A stretch of 64,000 nt of DNA from Acanthococcus lagerstroemiae (lineage: Eukaryota > Arthropoda > Insecta > Hemiptera > Eriococcidae). A model generated the notes under the pieces. It was not told where the DNA came from. It searched no databases and saw nothing but the letters and a program-made list of their open reading frames with translations. The DNA lies in assembly GCA_031841125.1 (NCBI GenBank), contig CM063107.1, positions 63,809,814 to 63,873,813 of the forward strand, given 5' to 3'. Made by a program: the position numbers and the translations under genes. The stretch's first letter is position 1. Each line of letters begins with the position of its first letter. Below are positions 44,292 to 55,307 of the stretch, in pieces.

Positions 44292-47200
44292 TCAGTTTTC
44301 TGCTGCGAAATTAAGAGAATCAACGCAGCGTTTAGGTATACAATTCTGCAGCGTTACACTGTGATATGAGCAGATCTAACAGCAGACCTTAAGAGTTATC
44401 CGCTGCGGATTTGAAATGATTCCGCAGAGTACACATAGAGACAGCAGCGTTACGCAGCAATTTAAAACAATTATCCACTACACTGCTGATGTGGATGATG
44501 AAACTTAGCAGGATTCAGCGGTTAAATGTTGGATAGTATACAGCAGCGTTTCATTTTACTGTGACTAAGTAGCAGAACGCTGCGGATAATTCAATTTTTT
44601 CAGCAGCTAAGGTTTATATCAGAATGAAACAATGGCTTGTAGCTACGGGTGATGTTACCTTCAGGCTTCAAGGTTGTCGCCAAGTCGGCGCCTTTAGATA
44701 AACGTTTGCGGCTTAGGCTATCCGGTTCGATGTGTGTCTACAAACTATCTCACAGTTTCTGTTTTCAACTTCCAAATTAGTAGTTGCGCGTCGCGTTTTT
44801 GAGTTCAGTTCGGAATTTTGTGTTGAGAAGGTAATTTAATGGTAAGTTATGTCATCTACATGTCATTTAATGTAATGTTCAATTAGTAATCACTGGAGAA
44901 TAATTATTTACAAGCGATAGAAATAGTGTGTGCATGCGAAAAACGACAAGTCTAGAAATCCAACGGAATGTACGCGAAATAAGGCGCACAAATTTAAATG
45001 GTCGGACCTATATGTTGTCGCATGTATGAATGGTACTTCCAGTGTTCCATTTTAGTCATTCTCTTGGTAACTCCAACTTCAGGGTACTCAACCCTCTCAT
45101 ACTTCAAGTACCAGGTCGCTACTGTCATCAACCACTGCCACTGCCGCTCCAACAAAACTAGTGTCATGTGCTGGACTGTCAGCCTCAACAAACAATGCCA
45201 GGTGCTCGACTGTTATGAACTTCTGCCACTGCATCTCTTGACTATGGCTCTGATCACTCTCGTCTGCAGCATGTGCAATACAGGGATGTTTCCCAGAATG
45301 TTTTCAATCAAAAATACGAAAAATGTGAGCCCCCCCCCAGTCCAAAGAAAAAAAGTAGAAAGAAAAGATAAATCAAATCAGGAATGTTTCGGGAAACGCT
45401 TAATATTATCTGGAAATTGAGAATCACTACTGAAAAACCAACCAATGTGATGGACAACCAATATCTGACCAAAAACCCAAACTGGTATATTAGCCCGAAC
45501 TGACAGTCCAAAACTGATGAAGAGCCTTAACGTTTCCAACATCCTAAAACTGGCGTGATTGTCGCTTTGGGGGGGGGGGGGTCACGGATTTCATAAAGGA
45601 CAACCTGTCTTGAAGGTTCTGTATGTGTGAAAAGTCAGTAACATTCATTCGAACTATTTCAGGAGTCTTAGAAAATGTTCATATTTTGTACACATCTCTG
45701 TCAAGAAGGTCTACTTGGTCTTGTCGGTATGAAGTCGTGGGGTGGGGGTCATTCTAGACCGAATTGCCTTTCGAATGAGACTTTAACCAGCTGTGTAACG
45801 TTACTGAAAGATATTTTTCAGTCTTTTTGATAATGAGGTACAGAAAAGCTGTATTTTGAGAAAAATTCTTTTGAAAGTCCACAAAATGATTAAGAGTGAA
45901 AACTTCCGTTAAGAAAAAAACTGGAGTCGACAACCTGGGCCCTTTTTGTTTCTATGCATTTCATACCCTGGAGCTTGAATGGAATGAGACCTCAAAAAAT
46001 GGTACAGCGGAGCTGAAAGAACCAAATCGCTAAAAACCCAAAAATTGATTTTTGGGTCGAAATTAAAAGAAAATCAGCTGTAGCTACAGCCAAAACTGTG
46101 ATCTCCAAAGTGGGCCCTTTCAACAGAGATGTACGCATTAAATTGTTTTTATTGTGGCCAGTGGGCATAACCAACCTAGTATTAAAAGACGTCCGCCCTT
46201 GACCAAAGGAGGGGGCGTTGGTGAGCATTGAAAAAATCTGGAAAAGTCAGGGAATTTGATCCTCGGAAGAAAGTGGACAACTTGTGAAGAGTGGTGGATA
46301 GCCAAAACGTGACTGATTTTTTAATTTGTTTATGGAATAGTGCGAAAAGAAATCCATTTTTACTTGTTATTATGTAATATATTTCTCTAGATAAATCGAA
46401 GAAAGCTGAGTCCGATGAGTCCGATGAACAAGAGAACCTGAATTGTCAGAACATTATTGTATGAATATGAGATTTGAAAATCTTATGGAATACTCGTAGG
46501 AAGAATAGGAAGGTGATATCAGTGGGTCAAAATATGTTCAAAAAAATTATGAAAGTCTCAAGTATGTTGGAGGATGCAGAAAGTAGGGTGGAACTTCAAA
46601 AAAGCAAAGGGAATGGAGTCCCCTTGTGACAATATCAAATACTATGTGGAAATTACGCGATAAATTACCAGAAGACAGACTCAGAATTGAATACAAAATA
46701 AAATTTATGTCTCTAGGCAAGGAGTGCAATGACGTTATCAGTGTACGAGAATGGGGCCTCCAAGATAAATGAGTGGGATCCCCGCAAGGAGAGGAGGAGG
46801 GGGGAGAGTGTGTGAGACAGAGAGATTTGAAAAATTGCAGAACATACGCCTTACCAAATTGTTGCTTCTAACTGTGTGTAATTTCTAAAAACGAACTTGA
46901 AAATACCATGTAGTTATTCAACAGTATAATTTATTTCAGAGACAAATGTGGTTACCAAATCACGTGATGAGGTCACCCGTCACCCGTATTCTTGGATTTG
47001 AGCAATTTTGAAAGTTTTATACTCGTATGCTTACATAAATATACTCGTAATTTCAAGAATCATTGATATTATTAATTTTTTTGGCGACCAGTTACTTTGT
47101 ATTTTTACTATTTCAATTTTATAAATTGTAAATGAGAAGAGGAACTGCAATACGCTGTCTACCGCAGAGTAGAGAATTGTAGCTGCGGACCACAGCTAGA

Positions 47201-47482
47201 ACTACTGTTTTTCCGCTGCAAAATGCAGCAGCAGAATCGATTTGTTTCCACCACGGAATAAAAATCCAGCAGAGAATAGCTACTGAAAAACCATTTGAAT
47301 CAGCTGCTGATTCTGATTTCATCAGCAGTGTAACGCAGTGAACAATGGGTCATGAACGCTGCTGACAGATTTTTTCTCTGCACCGCTGCGAACATGTTTT
47401 TGCTGCTGAACGCTGCTGACACCTTGTTTTTCCGCATCAGCAGCGAACGCGACTGTCTCACGCAGAATCGCTGCGTGCTGCT
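44292..47482. mobile_element. 3,191-bp insertion with GCAGCG-rich ends and 8-bp target duplication
   Basis: GCGGATTT stands at 44284-44291 and again at 47483-47490, and the LINE ORF1 resumes right after the second copy. Inside each end lie 300 bases or more dense with CAGCAGCGTTAC/GTAACGCTGCTG-type words (44300-44600, 47140-47480), arranged inverted to each other. A clean outer TIR is not obvious. The 8-bp duplication suggests a hAT-like mechanism. The 2.5-kb interior has a 140-codon frame (44998-45420, cysteine-rich) and others, none recognised. Confidence 0.65.
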
Positions 47483-47490
47483 GCGGATTT

Positions 47491-48165
47491 CTTATGCAAA
47501 AATCCGATGTTAACGATATCTCTGCCGCTCTACACTCGCTAGGACATGCTGTGAAAAATGTCACCAACGTCCAAATTCGTAAGACTGTTAACGACAAAGC
47601 CACTCTGATCAAGCTACCGCTTTTCAAAGTCGATCTTATTCCTAGCCCAAACAATAGAGATGTTCTTAAAATCAACTCTCTTTTACACTAATGCCACGTA
47701 AATCCAGCTCCGTCCCTCAGTGTAAAAAGTGCCAGCAAATTGGCCACTCGCAAAACTATTGCTGTAAACTACCTAGGTGTGTTAAGTGCGGAGACAAGCA
47801 CGAATTCAAGGACTGCAAATTCCTGCGTGGTTCCCCAGCGAAATGCGCCAACTGTGCAGGACCGCACACAGCCAGCTACCGTGGCTGTCCTGCCTTTATA
47901 AGTAAACAGAAGACTGATAATCGCCTATCAGCTGTACAACGTATTCGTTCCGCTGACCCGCCTAGCACCAGTAGCTCAGGCAAACCGCCTGCCACGTATG
48001 CTAAAGTGGCTGCCCATAAGCCAGCCTCCACGCCAGCCACCACTCACGATAGTAACACGGCGCTGAACACGACTTGTCTTCTTGTCTAGCCAGACAATAC
48101 TAGGCACTCAACTCGAAGCCATCTTGAGAACGTTATCCAGACTCGAAAAATCTCAGGCCGACTAA
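47491..48165 (+). pseudogene. Jockey-like ORF1 (gag), zinc-knuckle part
   Basis: It resumes as MQKSDVNDISAALHSLGHAV then KNVTNVQIRK and PLFKVDLIPSPNNRDVLKI. After a frameshift at about 47690 come three CCHC-type knuckles: CKKCQQIGHSQNYC, CVKCGDKHEFKDC and CANCAGPHTASYRGC, binding zinc and RNA. A proline/serine-rich tail follows. One further frame change leads to TQLEAILRTLSRLEKSQAD and TAA at 48163. So three small indels plus the 3.2-kb insertion disable it. Confidence 0.8.
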
Positions 48166-48251
48166 AAACTAGTACTATATTACTACTTAAATACGGATGG
48201 CCATATTTATAATAAATACAGATTCCTTTAACGTGACTATCAAAAAAAAAA

Positions 48252-48742
48252 ATATATATCGATAACCTTTCCGACACTACATTAAAATTATGGCAGTGCT
48301 GATTTTCACCACACCGCGGTGAACTCCAGATTAGATAATACGACTGGGTAGTCCAACTATAAAAAGATACGTGTTCTTATTGCATGTAATAACTTTTTTA
48401 ACCCATATTGGCGAATTTCCCGAATTTGATAACAAAAGTCATATAACTTACAAATTAACCGAATTCCTCATTACACACTTTATCAGCGACGTGAGAGATT
48501 GAAATAAGAGTTTAAAAAAGTGAACCTTCTTCTCTACTATGTAAAAGTGTAAGTTTATCTGTTTGTTTGTTTGTTCGAGATAAGAGCTGAGGGGGGGTCG
48601 CACTTTCTGGATGTGTTCGTATGAACCCGGAATAGGTTTTAGGCTGTAAACAATTTAGGAGAGGGGCCACAAAATGTTGCCCCCTGTGAGCCCTCTGAGC
48701 AATCATTAGTCAAAGTTGGAGATTGTCGGGTGAACCATAGGG
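48252..48742. other. Spacer with a repeat shared with 3510-3860
   Basis: No gene. The part from about 48585 (AGAGCTGAGGG, GAATAGGTTTTAG, GCCACAAAATGTTGCC) resembles 3530-3850, which has the same words in the same order. CAGAGGCGGATACAGG at 48745 looks like a hAT-type end related to the one at 2988. Confidence 0.45.
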
Positions 48743-48759
48743 CAGAGGCGGATACAGGC

Positions 48760-48943
48760 GAGAATAGTCATTGAAATTTGAAATTCAACGTTTGCTACCG
48801 ACTTTCAGATTTTTAAAATGTCTTCCACATTCCAGCTTTGTTTCAAACTTTCAGATAACGTTCAATGCTCAGCTTGAAATCTTCGGCTTTTGACTGACTA
48901 GTCTCTGACAAGAGTCCAGGGTACTCCATTTTTAGAAACGAAA
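48760..48943 (+). repeat. hAT-N1 dispersed repeat, copy 3, first segment
   Basis: GAATAGTCATTGAAAT through CCAGGGTACTCCATTTTTAG and GAAACGAAATTG matches copies 1 and 2 closely. The match stops at 48943. The continuation of the repeat (CAGTTTGG, GAGGTGAAGAAG) is found at 51326, then again from 55089. Confidence 0.7.
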
Positions 48944-49329
48944 TTGAGTCAGTGAGTACAAGAAGGGCATTTATGCAAAAATAGCATTTCGAGAAAACGT
49001 GCTCCAAGGATTTCAAACGTGATTTCACAGAACATCTGTGGCCGAATCGTACCAAAACAAATGTTATTGGGTAATTTAGGTTCCTGGGGACTGAAAACAC
49101 TGTTTTTTTTTCATCTGTGGAGCTCCAACAACTGTTCGGAGCTCCTGAAAAAATACAGGGTGTTCCACGAAAGTTACTCCCCCCTCATTTTTTCCGAACC
49201 GATTGGCGGATCTTTGCCGGATAAATTGCCATCTTCCTACGAAAAGGTCTGGTTTCTCTAGGGCTTGAAAATTTTTCTCCTCCATTTATAGGGGGCTGTA
49301 ACGTGCCACCAACTTTGGAATCTTAAACA

Positions 49330-50270
49330 GATAGGTATGCCTTTATGCACATCGCTGGAAAGGGCATATCCTGCAAAATACGAATCCGTGAAAAAAATTT
49401 CAAAATTCATCAATTTTGGGGGGTAAGGGGCCTAAAGATGACCAAAATCCATTTAAAATCAAAGTGTCATAACCTAGCAAACAAACGATCGAAAGAGGGG
49501 TTTTCGCGGTCACGAATTCCGAATACACGATTTAAGCCAGTTTGGGGCTTTAAAATCCAAATTTTCAACCTAAAATTGGTTCCTATTCACAAATTTTTGA
49601 CTTTCTGAATGCAGATTATTAACGTGGCTTCACGCACATCGTTGAATAGGGAACTTCCTCCAGAGTATGAATCCATAGAAAAAAAATCAAAATTCTTCAA
49701 ATTTGGGGGTAAGAGGCCTAGAGATGACCATAATCCGTCCAATATTGAAGTAACATGACCTAGCAAACAGACTATCGAAAAGGAGGTTTTCGAGGTCGCT
49801 CATTCCGAATGTCACGCTTTTCTCCCGATTCAACCAGTTTCAGAGCTCTCAAATTCAATTTTAGATTCAAAAGTGATTCTAATTTACAAATTTTTGAATT
49901 TCTGAACGCAGGTTAGTTATCAAGGTGGCTTCATGCACATCGTTGGACAGGACAGTTCTTTCAAAATATGAATTCGTAAAGAAAAATGGCAAATTCATCA
50001 ATTTTGGGAGACAGGATCTGACCCTAGCCAAAACCTATCCAAAATCAGATACCTAAAAGTGCTACCATTTACCAAGTTTTGAATTTCTCATTGCAGATTA
50101 TGCAAATGGCTTTATGCACTTCATTGGAAAGTGAACTTCCCCCAAAAACGGATCAGTGCCAAAAAAGTTTGGGTTCATCACGCGCATCCTAGAGCTTCGA
50201 AATCCGAAATTTGAATGAGAAAGGTGGTGTCAAGTACAAATTTTTGACATTTTGGGAACAAGGCATACAG
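49330..50270. repeat. Degenerate tandem repeat, period about 290 bp
   Basis: Three or more units each contain, in order, TTATGCACATCG(C/T)TGGA, AATATGAATCCGT, AAATTCATCAATTTTGGGGG, GGCCTAAAGATGACC, ACCTAGCAAACA, CGAAAGAGGGGTTTTCG, GAATTCCGAAT and CAAATTTTTGA(C/A)TTTCTGAA. Starts lie near 49341, 49632, 49932 and 50112. The last units are shortened. No convincing coding frame. It is a diverged satellite. Confidence 0.75.
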
Positions 50271-50429
50271 GGTTATTCAGTTTTCGTTGCAGCATAGGAA
50301 AACCCGGCATGTTGCGTGGTAATGAAATAAGCGGGCACACGATGGCCGTCTATTCAGATTTAAACGCAACATTACTGTGCTCTGTGGCGCCGTGACGGAC
50401 AACAGAAAATGCAACGATTGGAGGGGGGG

Positions 50430-51265
50430 GGGAAACTTCGATGGTTCTTGAAGAATTTTATCAAAATTCGTCAAAAAACGTTCGATAGTCTCCGGAGAAT
50501 TTCTTCGGAAATTTCTGGGAAAATCTCGGATGATTTTTAAGGAATTTCATCGGTATTGTTGGAGAAAAATCCCAATAATTTCCAAAGAATTTCTTGGGAA
50601 ACGTCGGGGAAAATCTCCGATAAATTTTACGGAATTTCATCGGACATGGTAGGAAAATCTCCTATAATTTTTAAGAATTCATCGGACATGGTGGGAAAAT
50701 CTCCTATAATTTTTAAGAATTCATCGGAACTCGAGAAAAATCTTCGATCATTTTTAAATAATTTTATCGGAACTCGGGAAAGTCTCCGATAAATTGTAAA
50801 GAATTTTTTTAGAAACGGGAAAAATCTCGGATATGATTATTAAGGAATTTCATCGGAAATCTTCGGGAAAAATTCCGATAATGTCCATAGAATCTCATCG
50901 GAAATCATTAGAAATATTTCCAATGATTTCTAAAAAAGTTTCATCAAAATTCTTCAAGAAAATTTTTCGATAATTTTTAAGGAATTTTTTCGGAACTTGA
51001 GAAAAATTTCCGATAAATTTTAAGGAATTTCATCGGAAATTGTTGGAAAAGTCTGCGATGATTTTTAAGAAATTTTATCGGAACTCGGGAAAAATCTCCA
51101 ATAATTTTTAAGGAATTTCAACGGAAATTGTTGAGAAAAATTCCGATAAAGTCCGAAAAATCTCATCGGAAACCTTCAGAAAAAATGTCCTATAATTTAC
51201 GAAAAGTTTCATCAAAATTCTTCGACGAAGTTTTTCCGATAATTTTTAAAGCTTGTCATTGGAAA
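50430..51265 (+). repeat. Hairpin satellite array, second locus
   Basis: About 18 units of 43-46 bases of the type (T)CCGATAATTTTTAAGGAATT then TCATCGGAA(A/C)T and GAGAAAAATC. They are related to the array inside the hAT element at 30861-33360 and all run in one orientation. A G10 run just before it (50423-50432) resembles the G-rich interruption at 32105-32118. No hAT ends were found around this copy. Confidence 0.8.
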
Positions 51266-51325
51266 TATTCGAGGGCCGCGCTCACTTTTTCTATCTGCTC
51301 TCTCATTTCGTTTCTCGCTTCTTCA

Positions 51326-51355
51326 GTTTGGACAGGTGAAGAAGGAAAATTTACC
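51326..51355 (+). repeat. hAT-N1 copy 3, second segment
   Basis: TTCAGTTTGG, AGGTGAAGAAGGAAAATTTA correspond to the middle of the repeat (CAGTTTGGGGAGGTGAAGAA in copies 1 and 2). The repeat is cut here by the pogo-like element and resumes at 55089. Confidence 0.6.
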
Positions 51356-51894
51356 GATAAAAGGAAGAACAACCAGTAATCGACACCTTTAGAAGATTTT
51401 TGACTTTACTATTTTATAAAATAAATTCAACCAGTAGTTTAAAATTAACTCATGGGTAATTGTTTTTAATAAACCCTTGGCTTAGTAAAATGCTAACAAA
51501 TTTTCCAATTTCGTCAACTTTTATAAGTATTCAACTTGGAAAATTGAATTTTTACCAGTAATTGACAAGTACATTCCAATAATCGACATTACATTTTACA
51601 ATGCTTCTTGTGGTAAATATCAATGAATTTTTGATAAATTTAAGTGTTTTTTTTTTGTTTTTTTTTGTGAAGATAGCACTGATTAAGAGAATGGAAGAGT
51701 TGATGTTATAAGAAATAAAAAATTGTAAGTGCAGAAATTTGAATGAAAATACGCTTTTAGTCTGAAAATTTTACTCTGAACTTTATTAAAAAAAAAAGAA
51801 AAAGAAACTTTATTTTAAATTCACAACAAACACTTAAGAAATAAGTACATAGGTACGCATGTCAATTATTTTTTTTATTACTAGATAAGCTCAA

Positions 51895-52140
51895 CTAAAT
51901 ACAGCTGGCACAGTAGAACTGAGCAACATTTGGGTCAAATGTCACACACTGCTCGTGGAGCCATATATTGCATTTGTCACATTTTATCATATCTACTTGT
52001 CTCGTAGTATCACAAATTTTGCAGTACCATTCAGTGTCATTATTTGATGCCTGGTTCTGTTCTTTCTTCTGTCTCATTTTCTTAGTAGATTTCTTTTTCT
52101 CCAGTTTCTTTTCAGCTTTTTCTTTTTTCTCTTTCAGCAT
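51895..52140 (-). pseudogene. PHD-type zinc finger at the end of the pogo-like transposase
   Basis: After KKEKAEKKLEKKKSTKK the frame reads WYCKICDTT, IKCDKCNIWLHEQCV and FYCASC before the stop. The spacing (Cx2C, x?, Cx2C, Hx2C, Cx2C, with W two residues before the His) is that of a PHD finger, a module that usually reads histone tails. It lies about 130 codons beyond the acidic linker of the transposase and in the same direction, so I take it as that protein's C-terminal domain. Confidence 0.7.
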
Positions 52141-53832
52141 CTTGTCTTTTTTTTTTCAACCTTTCCGCATTTGTGTCAGCTACATCTTGAATTCTTTTTT
52201 CTGTTTCTTCCTCTTTTTTTTTTTTGAAATATTCGAGCCATTTTTCAGAAGTAGCATTGGTAGGCACTATTTTTTGGGGGCTTCTGGATTATTTGTACTT
52301 GTTGCTACAGGCTAGAATAAAGATTTCTTGAAGGGCGATGGAATATTTAAATTTTCACCAACAGTTTTTTTTCTCTCAGTCTCAAGATCTGTTATTTCAG
52401 TGGCAGTTATATTTTTATGAGGAGTACTATTTGCTTTAGGGTTCAACTGCATAGGAGAAAGTAAATCTGCTTCCATTATCTGCTGTTCATTTCTCATATT
52501 GCTGAAAAGCCTCTCAAAGCCATAGTCATTATCTTCAGGTACCTCCACAGATATAAGTTTTTCAAATGTAGATTCGATCAAATCTGGCTTGGCATAGCTA
52601 TCTTCTTTCTCGTCATTAAAGTTTAATGAGGTAGCTTCATTTGTATTAAATGAGTCAATAAAAATAAATTCTGCATTGTTCAGCAGCTCATTGGTTAACA
52701 GTAAGTTATCCTCATGTGTAACCAAGTCACTACTAGACTTATGCAATAGCTCACTGGTCTTAACCAAGGAGCTGTTGTACTATGGATCATCCATATTCAT
52801 TGACTCATCTCCAGTACCAACTGAAGATTCCAAATTAAGGTTTACTGACGAAGAAAAATTCAAGCTTAAATCAGCTTCTCTCAAGTGCTTCCAAAATTCA
52901 AACAGAGCCTTATTTTCTATGTCACCAAGCCAAATATCACCTTCATTATTTCGAAAATTCTTCAGTTTTTCAGAACCCAAAAAATTTTCTAAATACTCCA
53001 GCATTGAATTTTTCAAATTAGTAGACTTTGTTGCATTTTCTGTGTCCCGTTTTTTGGTAACTGTATTTGAGACAGGTATATTGGTTAAATTAGAATATTT
53101 GACATTATCTGCATTCAAAGGGAAGAGTCCAGAAAGCTCGAAAAGCATTTATTACTTTCTCAGGTGTCACAGATCTTTGAATTGCCTTTTGCAATTCTTT
53201 ACAAAAATCCTCTTTTTTCATTCGTTTATCAGCATTACTGGGCTCGTTACCACCATTCCTATCCTGTATTCGTGGACCACTTTTTTCCATTCTGCTTTCA
53301 AGGGTCTGAATATACCAATATCAAGAGGCTGTATAAGATGTGTTGCATTTGGATATAAAACAACCAATTCAATACCATTTTCTCTACAAAACTGTGACAA
53401 ATGGTAGGTAAGATGAGAAACATGGCCATCAAAAAATACTATTACAGGGCGGGGTATTTGCTTTTCTAATAGCCAGGGATAAAATGTATTGACCATGTAC
53501 TCATAAAAAAGCTCTCGTGTCATCCACCCATTATCAGACTTTCCCAAAGACTAATCTTTGGGTGCACTTTCAGCAGTTGGCTTACTCATTCTCTTCAAGG
53601 AAAATACAACTAATGGAGGAGCTAAAGTACCAGCTGGATTCGCATTCAACAAAACTGTGAGGTTCTCTTTTTCTCCCGAAGAAATGATACTGTATACAGC
53701 CTTACTGCCTCTGTTTGCTAGGACTTTATTTCCATCCGGAGAAAAGTAGAAAGCTGTTTCATCTAAGTTGAAAACACACGATGGATTCTCCATAGCCTCT
53801 TGCAAATCATTTTCTAAAATGTAAGTTTCAAC

Positions 53833-53921
53833 CTAAAAATTGAATGAATAATATGAATTAGTAATTTTTCAAAAGAACATTTTAATCATACATTGCAAAG
53901 TATAAGTAAGCACATACTTAC
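53833..53921 (-). other. Intron in the pogo-like transposase gene
   Basis: The donor GAA/GTAAGTATG at 53922/53921 and acceptor CAATTTTTAG at 53833 enclose 89 AT-rich bases with stops in the coding frame. Joining gives LRNWFKEVETYILENDLQEA, continuous between the CENP-B-like HTH and the DDE core. Phase is 0 on both sides. Confidence 0.8.
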
Positions 53922-54683
53922 TTCTTTAAACCAGTTTCTCAAATTTTCTTCAGAGACATTTGATCTCGTTTTAGTCAAATTTTGACTGGTACGAAGAGAA
54001 ATTTCTGGGTGCCGCTTGAGAAAAGAGGAGTACCATTTGGGTCCAGGTCGTCCATTAGTAAATGTGTTTGGCCGCTTCAAAGTTATAATTAATTTCGCCA
54101 CACTATCAAGAAGTTGTTCTCTAGTTACTGGGAAACCTCTTTTTGATAGTTCCAAAATTCATGTTACTAAATTAGATTCCTCTTCATTCGTTAATACAGT
54201 ATCTGGGCCCATTTTTTTTTTTCAAAGGCACCCGTCCATGAACTTTGTCTAATAAGGTTGTACGAGGAACTAGAAATTTTTTGGCTGCTGCACTTACAGA
54301 TTCTCCAGTATTAATTGCTTCGATAGCTGCTAATAGATCAGCCTCTGTATAATTGAATTTCGGAGCCATTTTCCTAAAACAGAATTTACATTTAAATTAC
54401 TCAGTAAAATAGTGTAAGCCAGTAATCGACTTATTGGTAATGAAAAAAATTTTATCTCCACATTTTTGAATTATGCGAAAAAATTTTCAAAAATATTGTT
54501 GTCGATTACTGGTAAGTACATTCATCAATATATTTTCTTTAACTCATATAATTTTCATGGGTAATAATAAAGAATTTAAAAAAATTTAAAGGAAAAATAA
54601 AACTGATGTCATCTACCAGTAATTGACAGGGTGTTGATTACTGGTAGGATCACATGGTAAATTACAAGGTGTGGTTTTTAACC

Positions 54684-54714
<31 letters not shown>

Positions 54715-55088
54715 ATGTGAAAAAACTTCAAAATTATGTAAATTCTACACCAAAAACGTGATATAATCATTAGATAACCATAAATTTCAACTCACCTGAG
54801 CTATTTCTTTTGTAAATCCTTATTTCAGAATTGTGGTTTCTTAATTTCAATCGTAAATTTTAATCACTAATTTTGTTTTGATAACCACAGCAAACACAAA
54901 AAAAGATTTTTGTTTCAAAAAGTGCCACTTTTATGTAGTTGGTAACAGTGTGAAGAGGAGATATGTACGTTTTTATCCATATTGCTAGGTAGCGCTAACT
55001 GACGAATGACGAATCAAACCTTATAAACAGAAAGCAAATTCTAAATGACGATTACTGGAACCCTGTCGATTACTGGTTGTGTTACCTA

Positions 55089-55307
55089 ATATTTTTTTTT
55101 TAAACTAAAAATTCGCTGACAACATTTTTTTTTTAAATTAAAAATTTGCCGATTTTTTAATTGAAATATTTTTCAATTGAAAAGAAAAATAAACAAACAC
55201 TCATAAAAAATGAAATATTCAAATGAACAGTTTCAGAATTTACCGACTGTCAAATTATTGGGAGGGGGTGTGTCTTAACCTCCCGCCCCCTATAGTTTCG
55301 CCGCTGG
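55089..55307 (+). repeat. hAT-N1 copy 3, third segment and end
   Basis: ATATTTTTTTTTTAAACTAA, AATTCGCTGACAAC, AATGAACAGTTTCAGAATTT match copy 1 (331-544). The segment ends CCCCCTATAGTTTCGCCGCTG, the family's right end, at about 55307. Confidence 0.75.

Larger units (their letters stand above)
43640..48251 (+). mobile_element. ORF1-only Jockey-like retroposon, split by a 3.2-kb insertion
   Basis: The element has a short 5' UTR (about 43640-43798), a gag-like ORF1 (43799-44291 continued at 47491-48165), and about 80 bases of 3' UTR with TATAATAAATAC, and ends in an 11-base poly(A) at 48241-48251. No endonuclease or RT follows ORF1. Without the insertion it is about 1.4 kb. Such ORF1-only copies (as HAL1 in mammals) depend on another LINE for ORF2. 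The 5' edge is approximate and no target duplication was found. Confidence 0.6.
51895..54369 (-). pseudogene. Pogo/Tigger-like transposase with C-terminal PHD-type finger
   Basis: ATG at 54369 opens MAPKFNYTEADLLAAIEAIN, then VSAAAKKFLVPRTTL (psq-type helix-turn-helix). After a frameshift in an A run and one TGA comes the CENP-B-type HTH (FTNGRPGPKWYSSFLKRHPE). A real 89-base intron (53833-53921, GT-AG) follows. The DDE core has FNLDETAF, VIVFFDGHVSHL and HLIQPLDIGIF with all three acidic residues. One TAG stands in APKD*SLGKSDNGW. A frameshift near 53250, further linker sequence and another TAG lead to the lysine-rich end and PHD finger. The protein would cut and paste the element. Five or so lesions make it inactive. 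Confidence 0.8.
51356..55088 (-). mobile_element. Pogo-like DNA transposon, 3.7 kb, with subterminal repeats
   Basis: The ends carry ACAACCAGTAATCGACAC (51368-51385) and, inverted, CTGTCGATTACTGGTTGTGT (55063-55082). The same word, (A)CCAGTAATCGACA, recurs inside both ends: 51553, 51575, 54419, 54501, 54615, 54632 and 55049, a set of probable transposase-binding sites. The flanking hAT-N1 repeat reads on across the element, which fixes the borders to within a few bases. A TA duplication is possible but the border bases are ambiguous. The transposase gene is on the minus strand. Confidence 0.8.

Noticed and set aside
44998..45420. 140-codon cysteine-rich frame inside the 3.2-kb insertion as a gene
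   Set aside because: No recognised spacing of cysteines, no start context and an equally long shadow on the other strand. Kept only as an interior frame to test.
52676..53407. 243-codon plus-strand open frame
   Set aside because: It lies antisense to the pogo transposase linker and DDE core. The minus-strand reading has the family motifs, so this is a shadow.
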